A DNA stretch of 64,000 nucleotides from Polytrichum commune (taxonomy: Eukaryota; Streptophyta; Polytrichopsida; Polytrichales; Polytrichaceae). Below the pieces are notes generated by a model. It did not search any database and was not told the origin of the DNA. It saw only the letters and a program-made list of their open reading frames with translations. The stretch is taken from assembly GCA_950295325.1 (NCBI GenBank), contig OX485808.1, positions 13,580,501 through 13,644,500 on the forward strand, in the 5' to 3' direction. Positions 32,370-41,869 of this stretch are shown here, in pieces; positions within the stretch are counted from its first letter, which is position 1, and every line of letters begins with the position of its first letter. Position numbers and translations under genes: made by a program.

Positions 32370-32760
32370 TGGTTGAGGCCGTCATGCGTGCTTGCTGATT
32401 TTGGGCGTGCTTCACAAAAATCGTGTACAACTGTACATGCACCTGCAGTCCTTTAGTTTCTCCGGATTTAGGCTGCGACAAATTTGGGGTTGTCCCCGCG
32501 GACTTCCCCCCGCCTTGTCAGTGGATATTCTTTGTTGGCAGATCTTGCCGAGTCAGCCCCGCCATCCGCATCACCGCCGGAGCAGTGTTCGGGGAGATTT
32601 CTGGGCATCACCGGTTGAAATTCTAGTATTTACAAGTATTTCTATGGATTCCTCTAAACTGATCGGTAGTTTTCCTGCAGTCTTCAACTTCAACCGGTTA
32701 TTTCTCAAACTCAACCGGTTCATTTGTAACTAAGTGCCGGTTCTCCCCGATCATTGCGTC
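32370..32760 (+). repeat. Harbinger subterminal part shared with 52430-52560
   Basis: Around 32640-32760 the motif AACCGGTTATTTCTCAAACT and a second ACCGGTTCAT recur at 52495-52535 with few changes, together with preceding TTCCTCTAAA. Either a related element copy or a captured repeat. No gene is seen between 32215 and 33060. Confidence 0.6.
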
Positions 32761-33060
32761 GGAGTCAGGCAGTCAGCAGTCAAAGCATCCGATCACCAAG
32801 CCGCGCTGGTCCTATGGAAACTTGGTCATGGAGAGCTGGTCATGGAGGGCTGGTCCTATGCTACAAAATGGATCCTCCAGTTCGAAAGGGCCAGGGAGTG
32901 TGTAGCGGTGTGTTCACTGGTGATGTTGAGTACAGGGCAGCTTCATGAACATTCAGTCATTGGATTGAGTAGAAGGAGTGGGAGGAGTAGTTTAGAGCTT
33001 GTCTAGATCGTGGCACTAGTTGTTATTTGTGTTGTGCAGGTGATTTAGGGATTTGGTACC

Positions 33061-33864
33061 ATGGACGACTCTTCCGATAGTGACATGGAGTTGTTTATGT
33101 CTTTGTCAAGTAGTAGTACCGATGACAATTTCATGGAAGAGATGGAAGAGGAGGCTTCGATGATGTTCCATTGTGCATTGGCGGCATCAAGTTCGTTCAA
33201 TTTGTTCCATGGAAATGAATGGGAAGAAGGGGGGTTTCAATCGGTAAATCCCCACGAAGGTGTGAGAGACGTGCTCGCGACCATGCGTTCTACACCATCG
33301 CTCTTTAAGGATAACACGAATTTCACACTCCAAGAATTTGACGAACTTTGTTTGCTCGTAGTGCCCGTTATTGTTGCCAATGCACGTAGTACTGGTCAAA
33401 ATCGCATTTTGCCCGGTCGGCCCTCAAAATTGTCACCTGAGCAACGCATTCTCAACCTTTTGCTCTACCTCAAGCATGACAACATTACGATTTTGGACAC
33501 ATTCATGTGGAATTGGTCCAAAAGTGCCATCAATGATGATACTATTTTTTTATTATCGTGCATTAACGAGGCGTTGCGTAATGAAATCAAGTGGCCAAGT
33601 GTAGATGAGAGAATAGAGGCGGCGTCACATGTACATGAGTTACCGGGGTGCATTGGCATCATTGATGGCACATTGGTCAAAATCCGACGTCCATGGAGGG
33701 ACGAGAATCATGGTCGTTACTTCAACGGTCGAAAAAAGATGTATTGCATGAACAATTTGGTCGTGGTAGATCATTTTGGTCTTTTCATCTATGTGGAGGC
33801 CGGGTTCCCAGGTGCATACCATGACATCAACGTGTTGCGGCGTTATGATTTGGCAGCTAATTGA
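33061..33864 (+). pseudogene. PIF/Harbinger transposase, truncated (DDE_4 type, HARBI1-like)
   Basis: A 267-codon frame with an acidic Ser-rich N-terminus, the HTH-like segment LSPEQRILNLLLYLKH (124-139), IGIIDGTLVKIRRP with the first catalytic Asp (202), the FNGRKKMYCMNNLVVVDHFG block, and VEAGFPGAYHDINVLRR with the second Asp (255). The frame stops at TGA where the family normally has a Trp, then continues for about a dozen plausible residues (RDFFTHR). The C-terminal part with the catalytic Glu is missing, so the enzyme is inactive. Family members are about 400 residues. The ATG at 33061 follows a plausible leader; a start further downstream is possible. Confidence 0.9.
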
Positions 33865-34925
33865 CGTGATTTTTTTACTCACCGTCCCTCACTATTTTCG
33901 CCATGGGTCACACTAAATAAGAATTTATGTTTACGATACAAGCATGTAATATTTACCAATTGCAATAAATATGTATGCCTTTGGAAGAAAAGGTAGTTAT
34001 AGCAGTTTTATAAGTATGTTTGCATATGGATGTTATAGGAACCGTAGATCTACCCTACATAGTCACATTAGGGTGTCCCTCATTAAATTCTCCATGTTCC
34101 ATAATCTTCATTCACATGTAAATTTTTAGGTTAGAACTAAAAAATTCTCCTTTCTTTCTAAGCGAAGTGAAAAACATTTAAGGGTTGAATTTAACCCTTA
34201 AGCATCCACAATTGTTTTAGCCGGTCAATTCTCGTTAATTCTTCCTGATTTAACTACCAATATACAAAATTTTAAACCATTTTCCTATGACATTTGTCTA
34301 GTTTTGATAACATAAATTAACACTTTAAGATATCCGAGATTGTCTTTTAATTATAAAAATTATAGTAAGTACATACATGTTTAACCCCTAAACGTAACAA
34401 TCCTTTGAACAAAAGTACATTCTAGCCTCAAAAGTAGATATTAGCATGGCTCAAATGGACATGAGGTGTACATGAGAAGATCCTAGAAAGCATAAAATCT
34501 ACCCACCAAATTAGACATACTTGTAGTTGGAGGCCTCTTCAATTTTATCAATAGTCCCCCACCACAAGAGCTTTATTGTAATTTGTAGAGAATTTAATGG
34601 GCTTTCAAAGGTGTATTGGATGAATATCATCCCATGGATGTATTAGAAAGTTACAAGGCTTTGAATTTGTTCGTCACTAAGTTCCTGGACGCTGGAACGT
34701 TTAGGGGTTAAACATGTATGTATCAATTTCATGCTCTTGTTCTATGCTATAAGATCAACATTCATCTCTTGAATTTGAGTTATTTTTCTATATCCTATAA
34801 TCAAATTACGATTGAGGTACATTAATGAGGCCACTAAAGAACCCGTGATGAAGACATGATTGCAATAGTACACACAGGAGATGTAAAGAGAAGTGTCAAG
34901 TGATTTATTTATAAACATAGGGCAT
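33865..34925. other. Harbinger interior without recognised coding sequence
   Basis: AT-rich sequence between the two convergent genes. The missing C-terminal half of the transposase is not found here on either strand, so it has probably been replaced or deleted. Confidence 0.5.
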
Positions 34926-35936
34926 TTACATATGCTCAAAGCTTTGTATGATCTTCTTACTCTCAGCCCTAAACTCCTCTTCTGAATAAACCCCGGCATC
35001 CCTCAACTTTAGAAGATCTCCAAGCATGACACTTTTTGCCTTAGCGGTAAAAAACATGGCTTTCCTTCTCTCCGAGTCTACTTTGGCCATAGAAGATTCA
35101 CTTCTAGCACTCATGAACGATTCACGATGCCCTTTTCCGTGTGCATAGCTTGTGGCCATAGTGACGATGCCCTTTGCTTGCTCAGCCAAAATTTCTGCCT
35201 TCGACAACATTTTCTTTTTTTCTTGAGTGGTTGCACTCACACACCGAGAATTGCTACCCCCGGGTGATTGCTGCCCAGTAGTTGCAACCGGCGCTGCCCG
35301 GCCAGTAGTACCCAAAGCACGCAACCTTTGACTGGCAGCACCTCCTCCTGCCCTTGGTGGGATTTGAGCTTGCTCAGAGGACACAAACTCGGGACTTGTG
35401 GGAGGGCCCGATTCCGATGATCCCAAACTCAGGCTTCTAGCGTCAATCATAGATTGACGTACTCGCAAGACATTTCGCGTTGCGTGCCCATCAATTGCTC
35501 GTATTGCATCGATAACATCTTCCGGTTGAATGGCAGCGCGGTCACTATCCTCTTCATTGGATGTGCCGGTTTTCAGCTCTCGCAACGTGTCCTGTAATCT
35601 TTCCTTCAAGGTGTCTTCTTGGAACAAGTTATCTTCAAAGCGTTGAAGAAAATCAGCATACACAAGCTTCCATACAGCATTGGGAATCAATTGCAATACT
35701 TGTTTTCGTCCATTGCTGTACTTACCAAAATGTTGATGGTATGATGCTACCATAACACTAAGTTGCTCAGACTCTACCACTGACCTATTATGGCGAATTC
35801 TACCATTTACAACAAGAGGTGGATGTGGTTTTTTCCTAGGTGGCTTTGTTGTCCTAACTACCTCGCAATCCTCATCTTCAGGCAATTCTTGAATAGACCC
35901 AAAAACTGCCTCTGGCGGAGGGGCTGGCCTATGCTC
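34926..35936 (-). CDS. Second gene of the Harbinger element, last exon
   Basis: The open frame starts inside an intron; a strong acceptor (TTTTGGTTGCAG before GAGCATAGG) places the exon start at 35936. It encodes EHRPAPPPEAVFGSIQ, QLIPNAVWKLVYADFLQRFE, a Gly/Ser/Ala-rich middle and the C-terminal LGDLLKLRDAGVYSEEEFRA, which resembles the short SHOCT-type helical motif. PIF/Harbinger elements usually carry a Myb/SANT-like partner that brings the transposase to the nucleus and DNA ends. No Myb helix is visible in this exon, so it could be in an upstream exon (36000-37400) that I could not place. About 337 codons, no stops, ending at 34926. Confidence 0.65.
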   Translation of the reverse strand, partial: EHRPAPPPEAVFGSIQELPEDEDCEVVRTTKPPRKKPHPPLVVNGRIRHNRSVVESEQLSVMVASYHQHFGKYSNGRKQVLQLIPNAVWKLVYADFLQRFEDNLFQEDTLKERLQDTLRELKTGTSNEEDSDRAAIQPEDVIDAIRAIDGHATRNVLRVRQSMIDARSLSLGSSESGPPTSPEFVSSEQAQIPPRAGGGAASQRLRALGTTGRAAPVATTGQQSPGGSNSRCVSATTQEKKKMLSKAEILAEQAKGIVTMATSYAHGKGHRESFMSARSESSMAKVDSERRKAMFFTAKAKSVMLGDLLKLRDAGVYSEEEFRAESKKIIQSFEHM

Positions 35937-36334
35937 CTGCAACCAAAACAACAAACCCTAATGTCAATAGCAAACCCGAAACTGCACGAAGAACCTAAAC
36001 ACCCACAACATTGAGCACTGATCACTCTTAAACCCTGATCTACACAAATTCAGCCCATCTACTAATTCATGAAACCCTAACACGACAAAAAATTATAAAA
36101 CCGCCCGTATGGTTGAAAATTCAGCCCTGATCTGCCATTCGATTCCTGCTTGCAAATTCGCACATGGTAGTAGCCAAAAGTTTCGCATGTGTCCTTTCCT
36201 CGGCGATAATCGACCACCATTACCAGCAAAAGCTTTCCTTACCAAACCTACTCCTGAACCTAAACCTAAACCTTCAATGCTCTGTCTATCTGGTAAAGAG
36301 GCAAACTATCCGCAAAGACGACCGGATTGCACAT

Positions 36335-36925
36335 AAGTTATCAGTGTAGTTTCGAAGGACACGAGGTGTTCTAGCAAAACAAGAACTGTGTGTGCAGAGA
36401 GAATCTTCTCGAGAACAGATAGAGGAAATTGCAAAGAAAATCTGAGTTACTATTACTGAGGGAGTGAAACACAAGAACCTTGAAGCTTATCGCCTCTGTT
36501 TAGTATCTAGAATCTGTGTAGATGGTACCATCGATGAAAGAGGAACATCTACTTAACACTATCTCGGACAGAGGTGCTCAAGTGATTTAGCAACCACCAA
36601 GTTCTAACTGATTAATACCCTGGCGATCAACCAAAATCACCTTCTCAGGCTCCGGTATCGCAGATTTGAGGAGGATGATCGAAAGGTCAGGAAGGATGAT
36701 AAGTTAGTTAGTTTCGAAGGACATGAGGTCATCTTCTTGGAACAAAATCCATCTTTGTATATCCAGAGAGAGTATTCTGGAGTACAGATGGAGGAAATTT
36801 GGCACAGAAAATCTGAGTTACTAACTTGTTACCGAGTGAGTGAAATATCATCACAAGAATCCTGATGCTCGTCTTCACCTCTGTCTAGTATCTAGGATCC
36901 ATGTAAATGGTAGCACTGGTGAAAG
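36335..36925. repeat. Diverged tandem duplication in the Harbinger element
   Basis: About 215 bp at 36335-36545 recurs at 36702-36925 (AGTTTCGAAGGACA, AGAAAATCTGAGTTACTA, TCTAGTATCTAG in the same order), period near 367 bp. It lies upstream of the minus-strand gene and may represent duplicated leader or promoter sequence. Confidence 0.75.
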
Positions 36926-37099
36926 TGAAACATGTGTGCTGCTTCTAGATTCTTACACACAAGGATTGACGCAACCTTGAGGGCCTATAACATGTGCCAG
37001 TTTGGCCCTGATCTGCTGATTGAGTAAACCCTACTGGAGCAAAAAAATATCACAAAGAACCTCACACCCGCAACATTCAGCCTTGATCCCCGTGGAAGC

Positions 37100-37620
37100 C
37101 CTGATCTATGAACATTCAACTGACCCTCGTCTAGTGATTCTTACATGTTGAGATTGGTGGTATGGCTGCACCCCCACAGTTGCTTGCACTCGCGATCTGA
37201 GCATGTCGAATCCTGGCGGTGCAGCACTTGAACTTGGGAGCCCTCTCCACAAATCTGCCTCACCATCCCGACCCAAGTGCGGGAACTGACTTCCGGCCTC
37301 TGCGCTCCACCACGCCCCCGTGCCTGCTCCTGCCATAGCTCGATCTGCAATGCGTTTACACGATCTGCCCTCATTTACTTGATCTGCTCCCGCGCCTCCT
37401 CCCCTTTGCCACAAGCCACGCCTTCATCCTTGATCCCCCACAAAGATGAGAGAGAGCCACTTGTTTTTCCTTTGCTTTGCTTTGCATCGCCGCCTTCCCC
37501 CCTTCCCCTGTCCACCATCACCTCACCCCACCATCACCATCGCCATCATGCGCGTCTTGTCTGCACCCCTAACAGAATTAGCGAAACAGGAGAGGGCCCT
37601 CTGACAAAGCAACGCTAAAT
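37100..37620 (-). other. GC-rich segment upstream of the Harbinger second gene, possible first exon
   Basis: GC content rises sharply here compared with the flanks. Minus-strand frames of 102 and 77 codons overlap (37106-37414, 37141-37374), but neither matches a family I know and no donor joined in phase to 35936 could be chosen. It may be the promoter and 5' exon of the second gene. Confidence 0.35.
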
Positions 37621-37804
37621 TCCCGGGGCGCGCTCGCAACACAGGAGCAAATTTTTTTTTTTTTCATCATTTCCGGTCCCTCAAAAGATCTGTGCCTGTG
37701 TTTTTTTATAGCTACAGACACCTGCTCCACTTTTAGGGCCTGTCACACAATTTTCTCAAATCCAGGCCCAAAACCCTCTCTTCAGCTCACTTTACGGATA
37801 ACTC

Positions 37805-39075
37805 TAATGTTAGGAGGGTATTTTTTTGTTATGTTTTTAATTTCTTTTTGCGGTTTTGTTTTAGGTCTTTGTTTGTCTTTTGAGGTTTTTTGTGTTCTTT
37901 TGTCTTTTAGTTTTGGGAGGGTATTAGAAAGTGTTTTTATTTTAGTATGTTTTATATTTTTGTGTGTTTGATTGTTTGGTAGTTTTTGGATTTTGTTTGT
38001 TGTTAGATGTTTGTGGTTATTTATTAATATTTTTTGTTTTGTTTGTGTGGTAACATTAGGGATTGCTTCCTCTTTGTTTTTATTTGGGGTTTTTGTTTGC
38101 TTTAGTTTTGTTGGGCTTGTTTTTGGCATGCCTTTCTTTTTGATTTTTTGTTGTATTATTGTTTTGATTTTATTGTCTTTACTTACTCTAATTAGAAGGG
38201 GTTGTGGGTGTGGTGTGGGGTGGGGTTTAGTTTTCTTATATTGTGCATGTACATTCTTACTTTTGGTTTCTATGAGTTTATTTTTGTATTTTTTGTGGGT
38301 AGGGTAGGTATGTTGGGCTTTCTTTAAGTTCTTGTTTTTTGTTTTTTGTTTTATTTTTTAGGTTTATTTGTCTTTTTGTTTGATGTGTGTTATATGAGGG
38401 TGGAGTGTTTGCCCTTTTGTTTTTAGTTGTGGGTTTTGTTTGTTTAGGTGTGATGGCTACATACTTTCTTAGTATGCATTTTGTATATGTTTTAGTATGG
38501 TTTTTATTATTATTTCTTTGTTTGGTTGTTGTTTTATTTGGGTTTATGTTTTGAGTATTTGGGTTTTTATGTTTGTGTTTGCGTTGTTTTTGGGTGAGGC
38601 CGGTAGGCCGAGCTCGTTTGTGCAATTTTTTCTTAGCTTTCTTTTGGTGTGTGCTTTGGTGTTTTGTAGTTGATATTTTGTTTCTTTCTATGTGTAGGGT
38701 TGGTATTAATATGTTGCATTTGTTTATTGTTATGATTTTGTGAGTTTTTAGGTGCTTTATTTTTGCTTGGTTATTTTTTGTTGTTTGGGTTGGTATGTTT
38801 TGTTTTTGTTGGTTTAGATGTATTAGTTTATGTATTTGTGTGAGAGCATTTATAAATGCTTTGGTTTTATTTTTTATTATTATTCTTTTTCTTTTTCTTT
38901 TTCTTTGTTGTTGTTTTGGTTTTTGTGTTTGTGTGGAAGCATTTAAGAATGCTTTGGTTTTATTTGTTGTTTTATTTGTTTTTTGTTTTGTTTCTCTAGC
39001 ATTTCCAAATGCTATTGGGTTGTTTGTTTTTTTGTTTTTTTTTGTTTTTGCTTTGTGTTTTGTGTGAATACACAT
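37805..39075 (-). CDS. LINE ORF2 N-terminal leader, low complexity
   Basis: Two open stretches (39075-38278 and 38129-37805) of K/N/T/Q-rich sequence precede the Harbinger insertion, and the composition continues on its other side in ORF 29862-32188. The only recognisable block is KRARPTGLTQKQRK near 38600, repeated after the insertion as KRARPTGLALNQKN near 31570. The start at 39075 is 36 bases after the end of ORF1. Function is unknown; a basic, disordered nucleic-acid-binding leader is possible. Confidence 0.6.
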
Positions 39076-39110
39076 TTTTTGTGGGTGGGCTATGTGGTTG
39101 TTTTTCCCTC

Positions 39111-39659
39111 CTAGTTTTCCAATTGTGGTTGTGTTGGGGCTAGAATGGAATCTAGCGCTTTGGTTGTCATATTAACCGCTTGTGATGTTAGTGCTAGTTG
39201 CTTTCTTATTTCGGTCAATTGTAATTTGACATGTGTTGTCAAGTTACGGGTGATTCTTTCTTCACGTACATCGGCTTCCAAAGACACCTCTTTTTTGAAT
39301 TCTCTCATTTCCTTGTGTATTTCTGCTGTGAGCTCTGTTTTGAGCTCAATTATGGGTTGTCCATTCCTTTTGTCCATGGCCGTCCCAACTAGTGCATCAA
39401 GGTCATCATGTGTGATTGTGGTTTTTATCCCTTTGTTTTGTGGTGCATTGCGAGTTGCCTCAAGTGTATCCGCAATTGCCGTGGATATGTCACAAAACCC
39501 AAGTTTTTCTTGCTCCTCCTTGGTTGGTGGTATCGCTCCTTGTAAGCTTTTTAGATGAGGTGCGAAGCTCACATGTTTGCCAAAGATTTCTACGGTCTTG
39601 CCTACCCATTGTCTATAGACAATGGCATTGAACATTGGCCGTGCCTTTGTGGAGATCAC
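39111..39659 (-). CDS. LINE ORF1, C-terminal part with coiled coil
   Basis: The frame opens at YRQWVGKTVEIFGKHVSFAP and continues to a long helical, heptad-like segment (IELKTELTAEIHKEMREFKK through ERITRNLTTHVKLQLTEIRK), ending QPQLEN. A coiled coil in an ORF1 protein would support multimer formation, as in L1 ORF1 proteins. The upstream ORF (to 39613) reads GDLHKGTANVQC across the same DNA in another frame, so a one- or two-base indel near 39613-39659 separates the two parts. Confidence 0.65.
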   Translation of the reverse strand: MISTKARPMFNAIVYRQWVGKTVEIFGKHVSFAPHLKSLQGAIPPTKEEQEKLGFCDISTAIADTLEATRNAPQNKGIKTTITHDDLDALVGTAMDKRNGQPIIELKTELTAEIHKEMREFKKEVSLEADVREERITRNLTTHVKLQLTEIRKQLALTSQAVNMTTKALDSILAPTQPQLEN

Positions 39660-40240
39660 CTACTTGTCCCGGACAGTAGAAGGATGCCACATCAAGCTCT
39701 CCTATGACTGCTTTGATGGAGTCCTTTGTGTCTTCTATATTCTTCATTTTGTGAAGACCATAGAGGCATAGCATGGTGGCATTCTTCTTCTTGATCTCAT
39801 CTTCGGTGAGTCCCTCACCTCGGCTTCTTCTCTCTGCTTTGGCTGCTTGTGGTGTGATTACCTGCATGAGTTCAAGTTTGTATGGGACAAGATATTGAAT
39901 GATTCTATTTGCTTGTGTTGGCGTGGTTGAGATGAGCCATCCCCATGTTTCCTCTTTGACCTTTTGCACACTAGCAATCTCATAGTCATAACCACGCCTA
40001 AAACTCTCAATTAGAACGTCTCTCTGTAGCTCACTGGAAGAGATGAGGTGTAGTTTGGGGTTCTCAATTTTTGTAGATAGCAAAGTGTTTCTAGCTATCG
40101 AATCATAACACTTACAATTTTTTCCCAAAGTTTGAGATTTGTCTAGTGTCAAGATAAAGGGGCGTAGCCCCTTAAGCATGTCAATGCCATCATTTCTAGG
40201 ATTTTTGAGATGAATCTTGATGGTCCCCGTCCAAAACTTT
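39613..40240 (-). CDS. LINE ORF1, middle part
   Basis: About 200 codons reading GIDMLKGLRPFILTLDKSQT, YDYEIASVQKVKEETWGWLI and KKNATMLCLYGLHKMKNIED, followed by DVASFYCPG. The sequence looks like an orderly folded protein, not low complexity, but I do not recognise a named domain. Position directly upstream of ORF2 suggests a nucleocapsid-like RNA-binding ORF1 product. Confidence 0.6.
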
Positions 40241-40246
40241 ACTTTG

Positions 40247-40885
40247 CTATTTTTTTTCCTTTTCTTTGCATGGGATGTAAATGGGTTCCGCTAGTCCTAT
40301 CCCCATTTCGATGTTCATACATACGAGTCTAGTTGTTGCCATAGTGAGTATTTCATTGTGAGTATAGTCAGTTGATGGTCTTTCAAAGTAGACTGCTATG
40401 TGGTAATCAAAGGAAAGCCCAGTGCCTGGGTCTACTTCTGTTTTGATGGGGAGTTGTGTTAAGTTGAAATGTTGCCCACCTTTCCCATCCGGCCTCTCTA
40501 GCGGGTAGAGTAGTTGTTTCACATGAGGAAATGCGATTTTGTAAGTTTGGCTCATCTCCTCTGCTTCTCCCTTGGCTATGCCCATATCGATGAGGTCCTC
40601 TTTCTTCATTGATGGCCTACAATCTTTGGTTTTGACTCCTTCCTCGATAGCGAGCTTCTCCATAGCCACAATCCCAAGCCAAAAGTCCTTCGGTGTCTCC
40701 TTCAATCCGGTTGTGAGTTCCGTGCTTTTCTTCCTCTTGCTTGAGCTGCTTCCTTTCTTTGCTTCTTGTGTCCTCTTGGCGTGAGTGGACTCGATCACCA
40801 TCGTGTCTTCGGTCTCTCCATGTTGGTGTCCGTGGGGCTCTTCATGATGGCATCATGCACCGCTTTGCCTCTGCTTGCCATCTGT
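40247..40885 (-). CDS. LINE ORF1, N-terminal part
   Basis: The 184-codon frame from 40801 contains GLKETPKDFWLGIVAMEKLA, QTYKIAFPHVKQLLYPLERP and CMNIEMGIGLAEPIYIPC. Directly upstream, a second frame reads MASRGKAVHDAIMKSPTDTN from 40885 and ends in a stop at 40795; an indel near 40800 would join them. That ATG follows CCAACAG, a possible 3' splice site, so the leader may be spliced. Confidence 0.55.
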
Positions 40886-41250
40886 TGGACATAATGTTTG
40901 TTAGTATTTTGGTAGTTTTTTAGGTTAGTGCTTTTATCTCCTCCTCCTTTTTGCGCGTGCAATCGGGCTTTGTAGAGGAGATTCAAGCTTTTATTTGCTT
41001 GTTTAGTTTGTCTTATTATTTAGTTTGTGCAAGTTATGATTTTAGTTTTGGTTGTTATTTTGGTTTTAGTGTGGGGTTTTGGACATAATGTTTTGGTTGT
41101 TTTAATGAAACTATTTGATTGTTTTAGTTTTGCCACTCTACTTTCCACTAGCGCGTGTAGTGGGGCTTTGTAGTAGAGGGGTTTGTGACTTATGCGGGTG
41201 TTTACATGTTTGTTGTTTAATGTGAAATGGCGTTTCCTATCTATGGGTAG
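40885..41250 (-). repeat. Tandem duplication in the LINE leader, period about 194 bp
   Basis: TTGGACATAATG begins at 40885 and again at 41079; both are followed by GGTAGTTTT/GGTTGTTTT, GCGCGTG and GGGCTTTGTAG in order. A donor-like AAAG/GTACGT lies just upstream on the minus strand near 41297. Confidence 0.72.
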
Positions 41251-41869
41251 TAGAAAGAAATGCAAAAACATTGAATGCAAAGGGGGAAGTAACGTACCTT
41301 TGTGAGGTGGGTTACCTCTAGTACCTCCTGGTGGTGTTGTGTTTGTTGAGTGTTGTTGATGCCCTGCCGCTACAAGTGTTGTTGGTGCTATGTTGGTATT
41401 TGTCTAGTTTGGTGTGATTTGTGGGGCGAGTGGGCTCTGTCCGCTTGCTTCGAAGGGGTAGAGCAAGTGATTGAGGCCGGTCTTGATTGGTGTGTGATCC
41501 CGGCTATTACCTTCCTCTTGGCCTGCCAAAACACTCAAGCCAAGCCCTCCCAGCTCTTCTCAGTTTAAGGGCTCTGTGAATCCGAGATTCACACACCTTT
41601 CGTTACCCGGTTCTTGATTCCACTTCTCTGCATGGGTTAGGAGTGTAAATGCCTAGCAGGACTTAGTTTGTTAGGTGGTAATGTAGATCCAAATGCTGGA
41701 GCCCAGTTTTTGTTTCCAACACCAAAGATACAATCCCCCCCAACATGCTCAGTTCGGGTTTTGGGTACCTTGCATTTGGAGCTACACTTCTACCTGACAA
41801 CGCAGTCACTGATTCGGCGTTTGGGACACTTCCCGTGAGGTTTATTCGAGCATAATGGAATCACCCATG
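41251..41869. other. LINE leader between monomers and ORF1
   Basis: No ORF or motif is convincing. It connects the GC-rich monomers to the duplicated leader and is assigned to the element by position only. Confidence 0.4.

Larger units (their letters stand above)
32194..37804. mobile_element. PIF/Harbinger-type DNA transposon inside the LINE, 5611 bp
   Basis: Inverted ends of 22 bp (one mismatch) start GAGTTATCCGTAAAGT at 32194 and, reading inward on the minus strand, at 37804. TAATG stands on both sides (32189-32193, 37805-37809). Removing the element plus one TAATG restores the LINE frame exactly. It carries a transposase gene on the plus strand and a second gene on the minus strand, the two-gene plan of PIF/Harbinger elements. 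A 5-bp duplication is unusual, since most of the superfamily makes 3 bp. Confidence 0.92.

Noticed and set aside
37782-41300. Separate second LINE next to the first
   Set aside because: The ORF2 leader at 37.8-39.1 kb and that below 32.19 kb join in frame across the Harbinger element with one TAATG removed, so they are one element.
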